From: Leguminivora glycinivorella
Lineage: Eukaryota; Arthropoda; Insecta; Lepidoptera; Tortricidae
Reading direction: 5' to 3'
Assembly (NCBI RefSeq): GCF_023078275.1
Contig: NC_062975.1
Coordinates: 8,283,141 to 8,347,140 of the forward strand
DNA: 64,000 bases
Positions 10,647 through 20,993 of this stretch are shown in pieces (the stretch's first letter is position 1; the number at the start of each line of letters is the position of its first letter). Under the pieces are notes generated by a model. It ran no database searches, had not been told where the DNA came from, and saw only the letters and a program-made list of their open reading frames with translations. The translations under genes and the position numbers were made by a program.

Positions 10647-10944
10647 TACATAAGTATCATAAAGTTGGAATTAGGTTGAAAGACATCATTTTGCGGTATT
10701 TCATTGTGGCAAATGAAATTTATCAACCCGGTATTACAATATTGCGTTGGACGTTTTGCAGTATTATAGCGATGAAAAGAGTTCGTAATATTAGACTTCC
10801 TTGAAAAAAGTCTAGCTCTTTGTCTCAAAGCTACTTAATTTATTCTGAGCGTATCCTTATTTGCATATAACGAGAGCTTCAGACAGATTGTTGCCATACT
10901 TTGTTTATCTCGAATAATCCTATTGTTTTAAAGGCAGATAAATA

Positions 10945-11893
10945 AATGCTTATAAAGTCGCATCCTGGTTTTCGGTCAACGGCATGATACTCAATATAGA
11001 CAAAACAAATATAGTTTACTTCTGTCTGCGTGGAAAAAAGGACCAACCATTGCTTATTAATTGCAACGGACAACTCGTCCCACAGGTCGATGAGGTAAAA
11101 TATCTCGGTCTTATTATAGATAGCAAACTGTCATGGCGGCCACACATAGACTGGTTATGCGATCGCTTGGCATCTGCCTGCTTTGCGTTAAGTAGACTAC
11201 GACCTAGCCTAGACCCGGCTAATGTCAGAAAAGCCTATTTTGGCTACGCCCATTCCCTGCTTTCATATGGAGTTGACCTGTGGGGGGATGCGACCGAACG
11301 CATGAAACCATTCCTTATGCAGAAACGCGCGATCCGTTGCATGGCAGGAGTCTCTTGGGACCACCCTGCTCAAGAACTATTTAAAAAAATAAAGGTACTT
11401 ACCTTACCATGTGTATACATCCTCGAAATCGCAAAGTATGTGAGACGTAATCTCTCGCACTTTCCTACACGGGGCGACACACGGGGGGCGAACAGCAGGA
11501 GGTGTGACGAACTGCGACCTCCCCGAACAAGGCTTGTGGTGTCGAGAAAGTGTATGCACACGGTAGGACCCAAGATATATAACGCATTACCGCATGATAT
11601 CAAAAATGCTACATCTTATTACTTGTTTAAAAATAAACTTAAAAATAAACTAGTATCTGAAGCTTACTACTCCTTAGACGACTATTTTCAAGTGCCAGAC
11701 TGAGCTATATAATTAAGCCACAATACGTCCATTAATAAAACGTTATCTATGTAAAAAAAATCAACTGGTTGGTTAACCAAACGACTGATACTATGTAACA
11801 GATTTGTTAGCATAAGTACTTATAATTAAGAGAATGACATGTAAAATATATTTTATCAATAAATGATCGTATCGTATCGTATCGTATCGTATA
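10945..11893 (+). mobile_element. 5'-truncated Jockey/CR1-like LINE
   Basis: The open frame (in frame from about 10945; first ATG 10984, stop 11703) encodes the C-terminal part of a non-LTR reverse transcriptase: WFSVNGMILNIDKTNIVYF, KYLGLIIDSKLSW, LLSYGVDLWGD, MQKRAIRCMAG and IYNALPHDIKNA. These are the thumb and post-thumb motifs after the YADD palm, which is absent. A 3' UTR of about 170 bp follows and ends in a (CGTAT)n tail at about 11864-11893, a LINE-type terminus. A relative lies at 36433. No frame break is seen in what remains, so it is a fairly young dead-on-arrival insertion. Confidence 0.85.
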
Positions 11894-12044
11894 AGAATAC
11901 AGTCTCGATCTCAATGAAAATAAAAGTACGTAATTCGTTACGTTTCGCTCGGTTCTATTTTATTACATCACATCTTTAGATAAAATAAAATCTTATTATT
12001 ATATTAATACAAAAAAATACAAAAACTTAATTTCTGTGTGGTGA

Positions 12045-12270
12045 CGGGTTAAGAATTTCACCACCCCCTTTCTTCCCGTGGGTGTCGTAGAAGACGACTA
12101 TGGGACATGGGTTAAATTGTGGCGTAGGCGAGAGGCTGGCAACCTGTCACTGCAATGTCACAGTTTCGTTTTCTTTCAACCCCTTATTTGCCAAGAGTGG
12201 CACTGAAGCTTTAGTAGTTTCATGTGTTCTGCCTACCCATTTATGGGATACAGGCGTGATTGTATGTTGC
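12045..12270 (+). repeat. Interspersed repeat family V
   Basis: Contains 'gggtgtcgtagaagacgact', 'gccaagagtggcactgaagc' and 'gggatacaggcgtgattgta', shared with 3131, 19335, 57088 and 58800. Confidence 0.65.
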
Positions 12271-12582
12271 TGATGTTGTTGTTGTAATTTCTGGCCGGGA
12301 TTCCTGCGATGTGCTTGCAAACATTAGACCGACCTCTAACGACTAAGCTACGCCCAGCCAATGCGCGGTCGGCGAAATTAACGACCATATTTTGCGATTA
12401 CTAACGCGAAAGAAAAACGCATGAAAACTCGAAAATTTGCATTTTCCGGGAACTAAGGCTAAGCTGAATCGATTTTTCACCCCCGAAAACCTGCATAACA
12501 AATTTCAGCGAAATCGTTCGAGCGGATTCCGAGATCGTCGGTATATAAATAAATATAAATTAACATAATATATAATATTTGA

Positions 12583-12845
12583 CGACCGGTCTGGCGCAGT
12601 CGGTAGTGACCCTGCCTGCTACGCCGCGGTCCCGGGTTCGAATCCCGGTAAGGGCATTTATTTGTGTGATGAGCACAGATATTTGTTCCTGAGTCATGGA
12701 TGTTTTCTATGTATACAATTATTTATATATTATATATATCGTTGTCTGAGTACCCACAACACAAGCCTTCTTGAGCTTACCGTGGGCCTCAGTCAATCTG
12801 TGTAAGAATGTCCCATAATATAAATAAATATACAAGAATTGCTCG
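12583..12845 (+). mobile_element. tRNA-derived SINE (family S2), copy 1
   Basis: The head has a pol III A box (tggcgcagtcggtagtg) and B box (ggttcgaatcc), so it is tRNA-like, but it lacks CCA processing context. The body 'tgatgagcacagatatttgt' and the (TAAA)n end complete the SINE. Copies at 18782 and 57606; tail pieces at 63684 and 63788. It is not a functional tRNA gene. Confidence 0.85.
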
Positions 12846-12976
12846 TTTAAAGGTATAAGATAACGAACAGTAACGAACATGTTTATGTTTAACTGTCGAT
12901 CGTCGCAGTCGTTACAAACATATTTTTTTTAATCTAACTCTCACCCCTAACATTTTGTGAGCTATTTATATGGCAC

Positions 12977-13262
12977 CTTATGGCTTTCTTGTACACTTAA
13001 TATGACTCATTGTGGACAATAAGAAAGGCGATGATTCATTCTTATCTTGTCAATGATTTATTTATTTTTGAATTAATCCTGTGTCGAGAGATGGCAGTCT
13101 ATGAAAATGAAAATTTATTGGTAACATTTGAAATTTTCATTTTCTCATCTCTCGACACAGGATTAATTCAAAAATAAATAAATCATTGACAAGATAAGAA
13201 TGAATCATCGCCTTTCTTTTTGTCCACAATGAGTCATATTAAGTGTACAAGAAAGCTATAAG
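12977..13262. repeat. Long near-perfect hairpin, about 116 bp arms
   Basis: Left arm 12977-13092 (cttatggctttcttgtacac...) and right arm 13147-13262 are inverted with about two mismatches over 116 bp, flanking a loop of about 54 bp that also contains complementary 'gaaaatgaaaattta'/'aaattttcattttc'. If transcribed it would fold into a long dsRNA stem. Confidence 0.88.
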
Positions 13263-13609
13263 TACTGTGACTACACATTTTACTTTGACAGCAACTCTAT
13301 AAACTCGATCCTCTCTGCTTAAACTAAATATCTTAAATATTCAAAATGTTGCCATTAAGGCTACTTCACTTACGTTCCACGTCGATGCCATTACAAAGTT
13401 TCAAGGAGACTTACATCTTTTGCGGGAAATTCCAAACGCCTCTGGCGTTAAAAAGGGTTTGCTCTGATCTTGTATACTTTATTTTATAGGTTATGGCCAA
13501 TTTAGGTTAGCAATCGGAGCGTACTGGGTTCAAGTATCGTGCAACATTTAGTACAGATCGTCAATTTTAAGTGCGGTGGTTTTCATGTGAATAAAGTGTA
13601 TCAAATAGT

Positions 13610-13776
13610 AATGTGAATGTTAGAGATAAATAATGAGGGATGGAGCAGGACAACGATGGATGAATCGTGTGAAAGAGTGAAGTGAAGTAGAAGTGAGTGC
13701 TGAGATGACGAAAGATGGAGAGAGAAATGGAAGAGGAAGACGAGTTTTACTGACCCCAAATAACGTGAAGAAGAAG
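13610..13776 (+). mobile_element. RTE-type LINE 3' coding fragment
   Basis: Degenerate coding piece with the 'agatggagagagaaatggaa' pattern and a Lys/Arg-rich conceptual tail (EMTKDGERNGRG..VLLTPNNVKKK), resembling the extreme C-terminus of lepidopteran RTE reverse transcriptases. Short and decayed. Confidence 0.45.
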
Positions 13777-13935
13777 AGATACAATACAATACAATACAAA
13801 TCCACTTTATTGTACAACCTCAGAAATGTACATAGGAACACATACATTACAATAAATTTGATTACAGAGGTAAACAACAGGCGGCCTTATCACTAAAGAG
13901 CGATCTCTTCCAAGCAAACTTCGTGTAGTGGAAAC
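13777..13935 (-). mobile_element. LINE 3' tail, minus strand
   Basis: Begins (plus strand) with (ATACA)n, the complement of a (TGTAT)n tail, followed by 'ccactttattgtacaacctc' (an AATAAAG signal on the minus strand). The simple-repeat tail plus polyadenylation signal marks a truncated non-LTR insertion with no coding part. Confidence 0.6.
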
Positions 13936-14040
13936 AAGGTATTCATAACTTTAACTAATTAGGTGCAAAAAAGAGAGATCAAATGATTTATGATTTATAC
14001 TTGTATGGACATGTGTATCTGGACAAGAAACGCTGTCAAT

Positions 14041-14655
14041 TTAATTCATTCGTAATATGGGTGTCTTCTGCGACCCCAGGATATCGGTGAAGCTAAAGGG
14101 CCTTGTATACAAGAGTATCATCCGACCAGTCCTACTATATGGTAGCGAGACCTGGCCTGCTCTCGGAGGGCATATAATATGCCCAGCAGCTACACGTCAC
14201 AGAGATGAAGATGTTGCGATGGATGTATGGCGTTACGCGACTAGATCGCATACGTAACGAACACATCCGTGGCAGCCTCGAAATCTGTGACGTAGCGGAT
14301 AAGCTGCAGGAAAGCCGCCTCTGATGGTATAGCTTTATTTGACGTTCATATGCGCATTGTAATATGCCTACTTGAAAAATAAATATTTCATTTTCATTTT
14401 CATTTTCATAGCCATATGCGCCGCAGACCGGTGGACTACGTCGGAAACAGATGTCTTAATCTCACTGGCCATGGCCCTAAGTCACGTGGCCCCGGTAGGC
14501 CTGAGAAGCGCTGGTTGGACGTCGTGAGAGCGGACATGCAAGAGAACAGTCTCACGCCTAAGGTTGCCGAAGACCGCCCGAAGTGGAGAAGACTGAGCAG
14601 GAAAGCGGACCCTGGCGCTAGGCCGGGAAAACGCTATGTTGAAGAAGAAGAAGAT
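14041..14655 (+). pseudogene. RTE-type LINE C-terminal relic, split by a 74 bp insertion
   Basis: Fragments include LKGLVYKSIIRPVLLYGSETW, then 'GSLEICDVADKLQESRL', then RGPGRPEKRWLDVVRADMQ and AEDRPKWRRLSRKADPGA before a stop region near 14655. These are the C-terminal motifs of RTE reverse transcriptases, in more than one frame. The reading is interrupted at 14334-14407 by a short insertion with its own target duplication. It cannot encode an active enzyme. Confidence 0.7.
14334..14407 (+). mobile_element. 74 bp retroelement tail inserted in the RTE relic
   Basis: Starts tttatttgacgttcatatgc, has aaaaataaatatttc, and ends in (TTTTCAT)n. It is flanked by the direct repeat ATAGC (14329-14333 and 14408-14412). 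The short length plus a simple-repeat tail suggests extreme 5' truncation of a LINE. Confidence 0.65.
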
Positions 14656-14791
14656 AATATTCGTATGCGCTTTTGTAAGTAGGTACGTGTACAAAAAATT
14701 GCAGAGGTAAAAGTCCAAAAGTAGAAAAAGAAAAAAATACTATTATTTATTATGTAGACATTTCTGTAATCAAGGAGATTATTACTTGCAG

Positions 14792-14910
14792 CGCTAGAGT
14801 CCACAGGGAACGGAGGAGTCACAGAAATACCTGATGTTGTTTGTAATGAGTTTTTCAAATCACGTGACGGTATGCATTATGAAACTTTGTTGTCTGTTAC
14901 AGTAATGTAA
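14792..14910 (+). CDS. Candidate host exon, unidentified protein
   Basis: After a plausible acceptor (attattacttgcag, ending 14791) an open frame of about 38 codons reads LESTGNGGVTEIPDVVCNEF and then FKSRDGMHYETLLSVT before a stop at 14908-14910. A possible donor GTAATG follows codon ACA at 14902. The composition (few rare residues, balanced charge, no low complexity) looks protein-like compared with nearby random ORFs, and no repeat family covers it. No family is recognised and no partner exon was found, so it may be an isolated pseudo-exon. The minus-strand ORF over the same bases is T-rich and not convincing. Confidence 0.28.
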
Positions 14911-15012
14911 AACAACACCGTATATTGAATTAGTATATTCTGAATATTATGATGTGTTTGGACTGTTAGGCTAGTACTAGTTATTCCTCAACCTTGGATG
15001 CGTCAATGTTAC

Positions 15013-15105
15013 CATTTTCTATCTATCTATAACAGCCTTTAAAGCGCCCGTCTTCGGACATAGGCCTCCTCTCCATTCCTCCACGCTTGTCGGTTGGTTA
15101 CAATT
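15013..15105. repeat. Interspersed repeat fragment
   Basis: 'cttcggacataggcctcctc' with neighbouring 'cattcctccacgcttgtcgg' resembles the tail of lepidopteran RTE-like repeats, but no second full copy occurs here. Confidence 0.35.
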
Positions 15106-15309
15106 TTAAAGTAAATTAATGTTAAATGGAAAAAAATAGTACTTACTGAGAGTTGCAAAAATTCCATGAACACATTCATGAATTCATGCATGAAATTGCC
15201 ATGCAGTTTTACGTTCGGTTTCTCACAGGGATCATACTGATTGTGAAGAAGTTAAGATAAACCAGGTTTTATTGCCATTTCCCATTACAGTATTCCTTTC
15301 ATCATTCTA

Positions 15310-15541
15310 AGGGCCGGTTTTTTTTTTTTAAATTATAAATGGGCTTACTCTTGGCCACAGACTAGCCAAAGGCAAAGACGTGGCCTACGATGGAGTGAGC
15401 TCGCCCAGAAGATGCCGGTTGCATCAAACCGTCTGTCATCGTTAAAGCGTTCGTTAAATTTTATTGTGTGGGAAGTTCTATAGACATCTGCTGCGTGAAG
15501 ATGATGTGTCTGTCAAATGTGGTTCATGCAACTGGCCCTAA
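15310..15541. repeat. MITE (family M3) interrupted by an S1 SINE
   Basis: Outer ends ggccggttgca.. and tgcaactggccc are inverted, and the interior 'gttaaagcgttcgttaaatt' matches the intact copy at 27396-27520. The left end is separated from the body by the SINE at 15320-15413. Confidence 0.78.
15320..15413 (-). mobile_element. S1 SINE nested in M3 MITE
   Basis: Minus orientation: poly-T, 'ataaatgggcttactcttgg', then 'gagctcgcccagaagat'. It is flanked by the 7 bp direct repeat GCCGGTT (15313-15319 and 15414-15420), which belongs to the host MITE, so the insertion and its target duplication are both visible. Confidence 0.8.
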
Positions 15542-15672
15542 ATCTTGAGATCGTGGAATTGTGGAATTATGTTAAGGAATTATATCAGTGTAGGTTTAAA
15601 TAGACCTGTGAAAAAGGGTGCAGATGTAGTGCGAAAAGAGTTTCCTTCGTATTTTTCCAGAAACGTTCGTAT

Positions 15673-15740
15673 TTGTCATGCTAGTTCAGTCAATGTCAGT
15701 ACATCTTGTACTGAGACTGACTGAAATAGCATGACACGTT
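15673..15740. repeat. Short hairpin
   Basis: 'tgtcatgctagttcagtca' and 'tgactgaaatagcatgaca' pair, with inner 'gtcagtac'/'gtactgag' also partly complementary. Confidence 0.55.
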
Positions 15741-15744
15741 CGTA

Positions 15745-16655
15745 CGTTTCCGCAACAATACGAAATCTTAGGATCTTAAACCCTCTTACATCTGAGCGGT
15801 GTGAGTCTTGTACAGCTTATCTTAGGCCACAAAATTTCACTCGGAAACTCGGAACCTCTATCGTTAATTCGAGCTACCCCTATTCCACAGATAGCAACCA
15901 TCCAAATACTGTCCTCTCTAGCAAAGCTCTTTGAATGTGTCGAGTAGAAATTGATTTCTCTCCTTAAACCCTTCCTGTGTGATTCGCCAAATGGGTTCAG
16001 ATCAAAGCGATCAGTTAAAACCCAGTGAGTAGTAAATACATTATACAGCTCTTCATTATTTTTTTTACACTTCTACTTAACTTTATATGATACTTTGGTA
16101 GGTTGTGTGCACAAAGTGAAGTCCTTTCATGATTTATTTGGCATATTTTATTTAACCCCAACCTGAATTTGACGACATTAATATTCCCTCTCGCATAACA
16201 CCATTAACTTTTTGCACGAAATAGCTTAACCACCCACGACTGATGAAAATTTTAAACTTCTAAAAGCCTGTCTATGGTTGTTAGAGGCTTCATCGTCAAC
16301 GTGAAACAGTGTTCAAGCCTTTGCAATAAAGATCACGTCGTGGGGCTCTTAATGACGTCACAGTTCATTAAGAACGCCCCCGCCCGAGCCAGACTTCTCA
16401 CGCCTACTTTTGCCCTACACGCCGTCGGCGGATAAATTTAACGATGTGAAAATCACTGGGTTTTATCGTTGATTACACTGGGTATCAATATACACCGTGT
16501 AACTTGAGAAACTGAATAATGTTAAAGGTGAATTCTTGATTGTATGTCAAGACTAAAATTTCATAAAAACTCTACTGAATTTCGTCACTCATTATAATCT
16601 ATGACTGAGTTGACTGGGTAGATAATGCTTTGTCATTAATCCCGCCATTTGTACT
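15745..16655. other. No gene recognised; partial repeat near 16490
   Basis: Only short ORFs. 16490-16610 shares 'tgtcaagactaaaatttcat'-type sequence with the left end of the element at 19909, so it is probably a diverged fragment of that family. A CG-richer patch at 16370-16435 has no exon structure I can support. Confidence 0.4.
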
Positions 16656-16696
16656 TTTTACTATTGTGCAATAAAGTTTAAATAAATAAATAAAGC
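16655..16696 (+). repeat. Repeat family E tail fragment
   Basis: 'gtgcaataaagtttaaataa' followed by (ATAA)n is the 3' terminus of family E, on the plus strand. Confidence 0.55.
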
Positions 16697-17275
16697 ATAG
16701 TCCAATTTAGACTGCAATTAATGCTAGGGCTCATTCATAAGCGTTCGTTTCTTTGGTATGTAACTGGATAGTTGTTGACCACCTTCTACTGAACTGAACT
16801 AATTAAGTTTCTGTTTAAGAACCTAAGCTAGTAGGTTTCTTGTGAAACTTATTATAGCTTTCCCGACCGTGCTATATTTTCTAAACTTCTTGAAACGTGA
16901 CTGCAGTAAGTATGTACCAGGAATTTTATATTATTTTTTTAGTTTACGCTGAAATTATTCTTATGTCAATGAACGCGAAGGGGTGTATAATGAAGGTAAG
17001 GTAAATCAAGGAATAGGTAGGTGGATTGTGTGAGATATGATTATGACAAGAAAGCAAAATATGGATTATGATATGCAGGACGGCAGAAAAATATGGAATA
17101 AAAAATCTAATTATATCCATCCTGAATGGGAAAGATTAAATTACAATCACAGTTATTTTCAATTGTTGACCAAATGTGTTGGAAGTAGGTAACAAAACCA
17201 AATATGAACTTCATTTGGTTTTCTTACTTTCAAGTTAGAGTCGGTGTCGCGTATTTCGGAATAAACAAAATTAAT

Positions 17276-17410
17276 ACTTAATTTATTTATTTATTTAAAC
17301 TTTATTGCACAAAATATACAAAAATGTACAAATGGCGGACTTAATGCCAAAAGGCATTCTCTACCAGTCAACCATAGGGCCAAACAGAGATTCAATACAA
17401 ATGGTGCAGA
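17276..17410 (-). repeat. Repeat family E, retroelement tail
   Basis: Plus strand begins (TTTA)n 'aaactttattgcacaa', with 'aatgccaaaaggcattctct' and 'accagtcaaccatagg'; matches 1087-1235 and 56636-56745. Confidence 0.7.
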
Positions 17411-17414
17411 GAGA

Positions 17415-18780
17415 AAACAATCATCCTCCTTGCGTTATCCTGGCATTTGCCACGGCTCATAAATAGATATTTATAATAAATATTTTAAATATTACATATA
17501 ATACATACAATGAAATACATATAATATTGATGGATATTATTCGAATTTACTAACAAGGGACAACGAATTTATAAATGGCGGCAATGTAACATAAAGTGCA
17601 TTATAAAAACAGACACATCTGCATTAGCGTATGTACCTTCAGCAACTTTTTTCACATTAAGTACGGAATTGCGAGGTGTAAACAATATGGAAGCCGTAAA
17701 AGGTTGTATTGCTTCGTAATTCACCATCCACGCTGCTAATATCACTAAGTGACACACCCCATGCGTCACTCGCGACGTAGTGTAGACAAAGAGCCGAGAA
17801 ACAAAACGCTTCGTCTCAGAGTATACGCTCTAACGCGTGACGAGTGCGGGGCATACTGGGGCGCAATTTAACTTAAAATTTACGTAAAATGTATTTATAT
17901 TATCTTTAGGCTTTGTACATATTTACAAATGATTTCAGCTGAATCGGTGATAAGTATAGCGACAGTGCCGCTCGTAGCTTTAACATAATTCTTTATCAGC
18001 ATAATCGTCAATATTTATGACAAGTTAAATGAGATTTTGCGCGAAGGCGACTCTAGTCGGTAATCATGTTTCCGACTTCTGTGGTTGTGAAAACTGACGG
18101 TTTAGCACAACTTGTGTTCTCGCGTGCGTCACCATGTTTAAAGACTAAAGTAGTGCTTGATGTCATGATTATTAACATCGCCACTTCAGTCACTTGTTTC
18201 TTCCTCAACTCAAATTAAGTCAAGCAAATGCAAAATTTCAAACTAAGATACCATCTACTCATTGAATCAGCATTAAGTATCTTAATAACAGCTAGTCGCA
18301 GCAGCGCCTTAAGGCTTGGTCGACAGCTCTGTACTCCAATACTGGGCGGAGGGAGGCCTCCCATCTGCGTTCAACGTTTGTCTCCTTTCAACAGAGCCTA
18401 ATGAGAAGCGCCGGGATCTAAAATTTGGCGCCAACTCGAACTCTCAAGCACTCTAGAACGTGGAGAGCTCCGACTGTACTCGGAACTGGGGCTTGCGACA
18501 GTCGCATTAAAATCAAACGAATTCAAACCTTATCTGATGGCGAAAGAAATGACAGAGACAACAAATAAGATTGTCGATCTAGTCGCTCAGTGCCAAATGG
18601 CGGTATTGATAGAATTTTTACGATTCTATTTTTAAGAACCTCTTTTATGTCGCTTGTAACCCGATTTTTCAATTGCGTGGGATATCGGAAGATGAAACAT
18701 CAAAAGTCTTTTAAACGCTGTGGAAGTCAAAGTAAGAATATGTTAGAGTTGAGATCAACATTTGCTATGATCCTAAAAGT
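17415..18780. other. No recognised gene; possible decayed LTR-element leader near 18300-18560
   Basis: 17760-17870 is moderately GC-rich without exon signals. 18300-18560 is also GC-richer, with 'tttggcgccaactcgaac', vaguely like an LTR primer-binding site, followed by a 30-codon ORF at 18537. No LTR pair or pol motif is present, so this is only a remark. Confidence 0.3.
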
Positions 18781-18781
18781 G

Positions 18782-19024
18782 GCGACCGGTCTGGCGTAGT
18801 TGGTTAGTGACCCTGCCTGCTAAGCCGCGGTCCCGGGTTCGAATCCCGGTAAGGGCATTTATTTGTGTGATGAACACAGATATTTGTTCCTGAGTCATGG
18901 ACGTTTTCTATGTATATAAGTATGTATTTATCTATATAAGTATGTATATCGTCGCCGAGCACCCATAGTACAAGCTTTGCTTAGTTTGGGTCTAGGTTGA
19001 TCTGTGTAAGGTGTCCCCCAATAT
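18782..19024 (+). mobile_element. tRNA-derived SINE (family S2), copy 2
   Basis: Same head (gaccggtctggcgtagttgg, B box ggttcgaatcc) and body as the 12583 copy, ending near 'gtgtcccccaatatttattt'. Confidence 0.85.
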
Positions 19025-19049
19025 TTATTTTTATTTTGTTTAATTACAT

Positions 19050-19160
19050 GTTATATCGGGTGGGCCCTATAACAGAAGCAAAAAATTAAAACTAGGCTTA
19101 CACTCCTTATATTGACCAACATTTGTTCAGCGACGTATAACCTTATATGGAAAATTGATT
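19050..19160. repeat. Diverged fragment of the MITE that hosts family A at 38.6 kb
   Basis: 'gggtgggccctataacagaa' and 'aacatttgttcagcgac' match the outer arms of the nested palindrome at 38602-39812. Confidence 0.5.
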
Positions 19161-19908
19161 ATAATATTTATAATATACGATTATTGTCATAAGATGATTT
19201 TAAGATAGGCATTGTATTCATACCTAAACATTTAGTGCGGGGACGAGTAGCGCGGGTACAAAAAAAGGCAATAATTTTCATTTATTTAGTAGTGAATATG
19301 TTAACTAATAGATTAAACTAAGAAATTGTGATATTGAAGTGGCAGGTTGCCAGACCATCGCCCGCACCATGGGAACCACATCCCAAGGTGGACTTCTACG
19401 ACATTAAAGGAAGAAAAGGGGGTGTTGAAATTCTTAACCGTCTGAAGATGAAAAAAACAATATCGTTTTTATAATTAGCGTTACTAGTTTGTTGCGTTAC
19501 TACAATAATTGTTATTACTGTTATTAGTATAAATTAGGGAACAAATAAAATATAAAACATAACTAACGCATTGCATCGGAATAGATTTAATAATTTTAAT
19601 TTTAATTTTTAATTTTTATGTTTTTTGACTTATATTATGTTATTTAAAGTCTGAATTTTATATTTATTTTTAATATTTTTTAATTTTTATTGACGATTTT
19701 TTAATGTTTAAATTCTGTGCTTTTATTGTAATGTATTCTTTTAGTATGGATCATTTACCTGAAATATTTTTTTTTAATTGAATTGAATTGCGTCATTTTA
19801 CTCGTATCTTCGTAGCTTTTGTACACGCGTAGCACGCGTAGCGAAGCGCTACGGTTTAAAACTAAACAAACTAAGTTACTATTATTTAATAACATTGATC
19901 TAAATATA

Positions 19909-20255
19909 CAAGGTGCTCGCGAGGAACCCATATAACTTTAACGGCATATTCTTGGTCACATTTTAAGACTAAAATGTCATATAAACTTTTCTAGATTTCG
20001 TCTAGTTTCAGAGTTATTGCCAATTTAAAAAAAAACATTTCCGTATTGTTACTCAGTAGAAAAGGTTTCTTAACGGCGCTGATGCGCCTTGCGATTGTGG
20101 AGCATAGTCTCACAGTAGTCATTGATAGATGTCATTGATGAGATAGAAAAACTTCCAAATAATTTGGTTTTTAGAAAAATAAATGAAAAAACTCATTTTA
20201 ATTGCCAACTGTATAGATAAAAAAATTTTTTATGTGAAAATACGTCCAAAAAAGT

Positions 20256-20286
<31 letters not shown>

Positions 20287-20380
20287 GGCGAAAAATGTTA
20301 AAATTCATATAACATTTTTTCTTTCTTTTTGCCTCAGAAACGCGTGGTTCAAGTTATGCGGGTTCCTCGCGAGCACCTTG
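19909..20380. mobile_element. TIR element, about 472 bp, TA-flanked
   Basis: Perfect inverted ends caaggtgctcgcgaggaacc / ggttcctcgcgagcaccttg with TA on both sides (19907-19908 and 20381-20382) suggest a Tc1/mariner-type non-autonomous element. The interior is A/T-run rich and non-coding. Confidence 0.8.
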
Positions 20381-20519
20381 TATAAAAGAAGAAACTGACT
20401 GACTGACATATCAACGTACAGCCGAAACCACTGATTCTAGAGATTCCCAATTAGGCATGTAGGTTCATAAGGTGAGAAGCACTAAGAAAGGATTTTTCCA
20501 AATTCACCATTTTGTGAAA

Positions 20520-20560
20520 TAGGGGGGGGGGCGAAGCTGCGGGAAAAAGCTAGTTAAATA
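20520..20560 (-). repeat. Family C repeat remnant
   Basis: 'ggcgaagctgcgggaaaaag' plus 'ctagtta' and a G run are the 5' end of family C, minus orientation. Confidence 0.5.
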
Positions 20561-20993
20561 TAGTATGGAATAGGAAGACATGCTGCGTCAACCCTAAATG
20601 AATAGGATAAAGGTAATCGTAAGCCAATAATGATGATCAATGAATATAATTATATTTTTTAACATTTATAAGGTACGTCAATTGCATTCATTACTTGTCA
20701 ATGTATCTAAATCGTCCTACATAAACAAATAAAAAAACTGTGTAGTGGTTGAAAATCAATTACCCATTTCGTTATCATCAGTTGGATCAAAAACTCTTTT
20801 ACCCAGACATGGGAGTTCTCGGCAATTATAAGTCGATTTGTGGGCCCCAGTCCTTTGATAATCTACTACTGTGATCATCAATTGTTATTATGTAATTCTT
20901 AACACTATTATATTAGTAATTAAGGTCTTGTTTTATGTATAATAAGAAAGGTAATCGATAAAAACACTAACTTTAATATGGATAAAATTAAAT

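Noticed and set aside
12583..12660. tRNA gene candidates at 12583, 18782, 41812, 57606 and 57903
   Set aside because: A and B boxes are present, but each continues into a repeated body and tail and recurs as a family, so these are SINE heads.
18290..18630. Possible LTR retrotransposon leader (tttggcgccaac... then a short ORF)
   Set aside because: No paired LTR, no protease, RT or integrase motif nearby, and the primer-site resemblance is weak.
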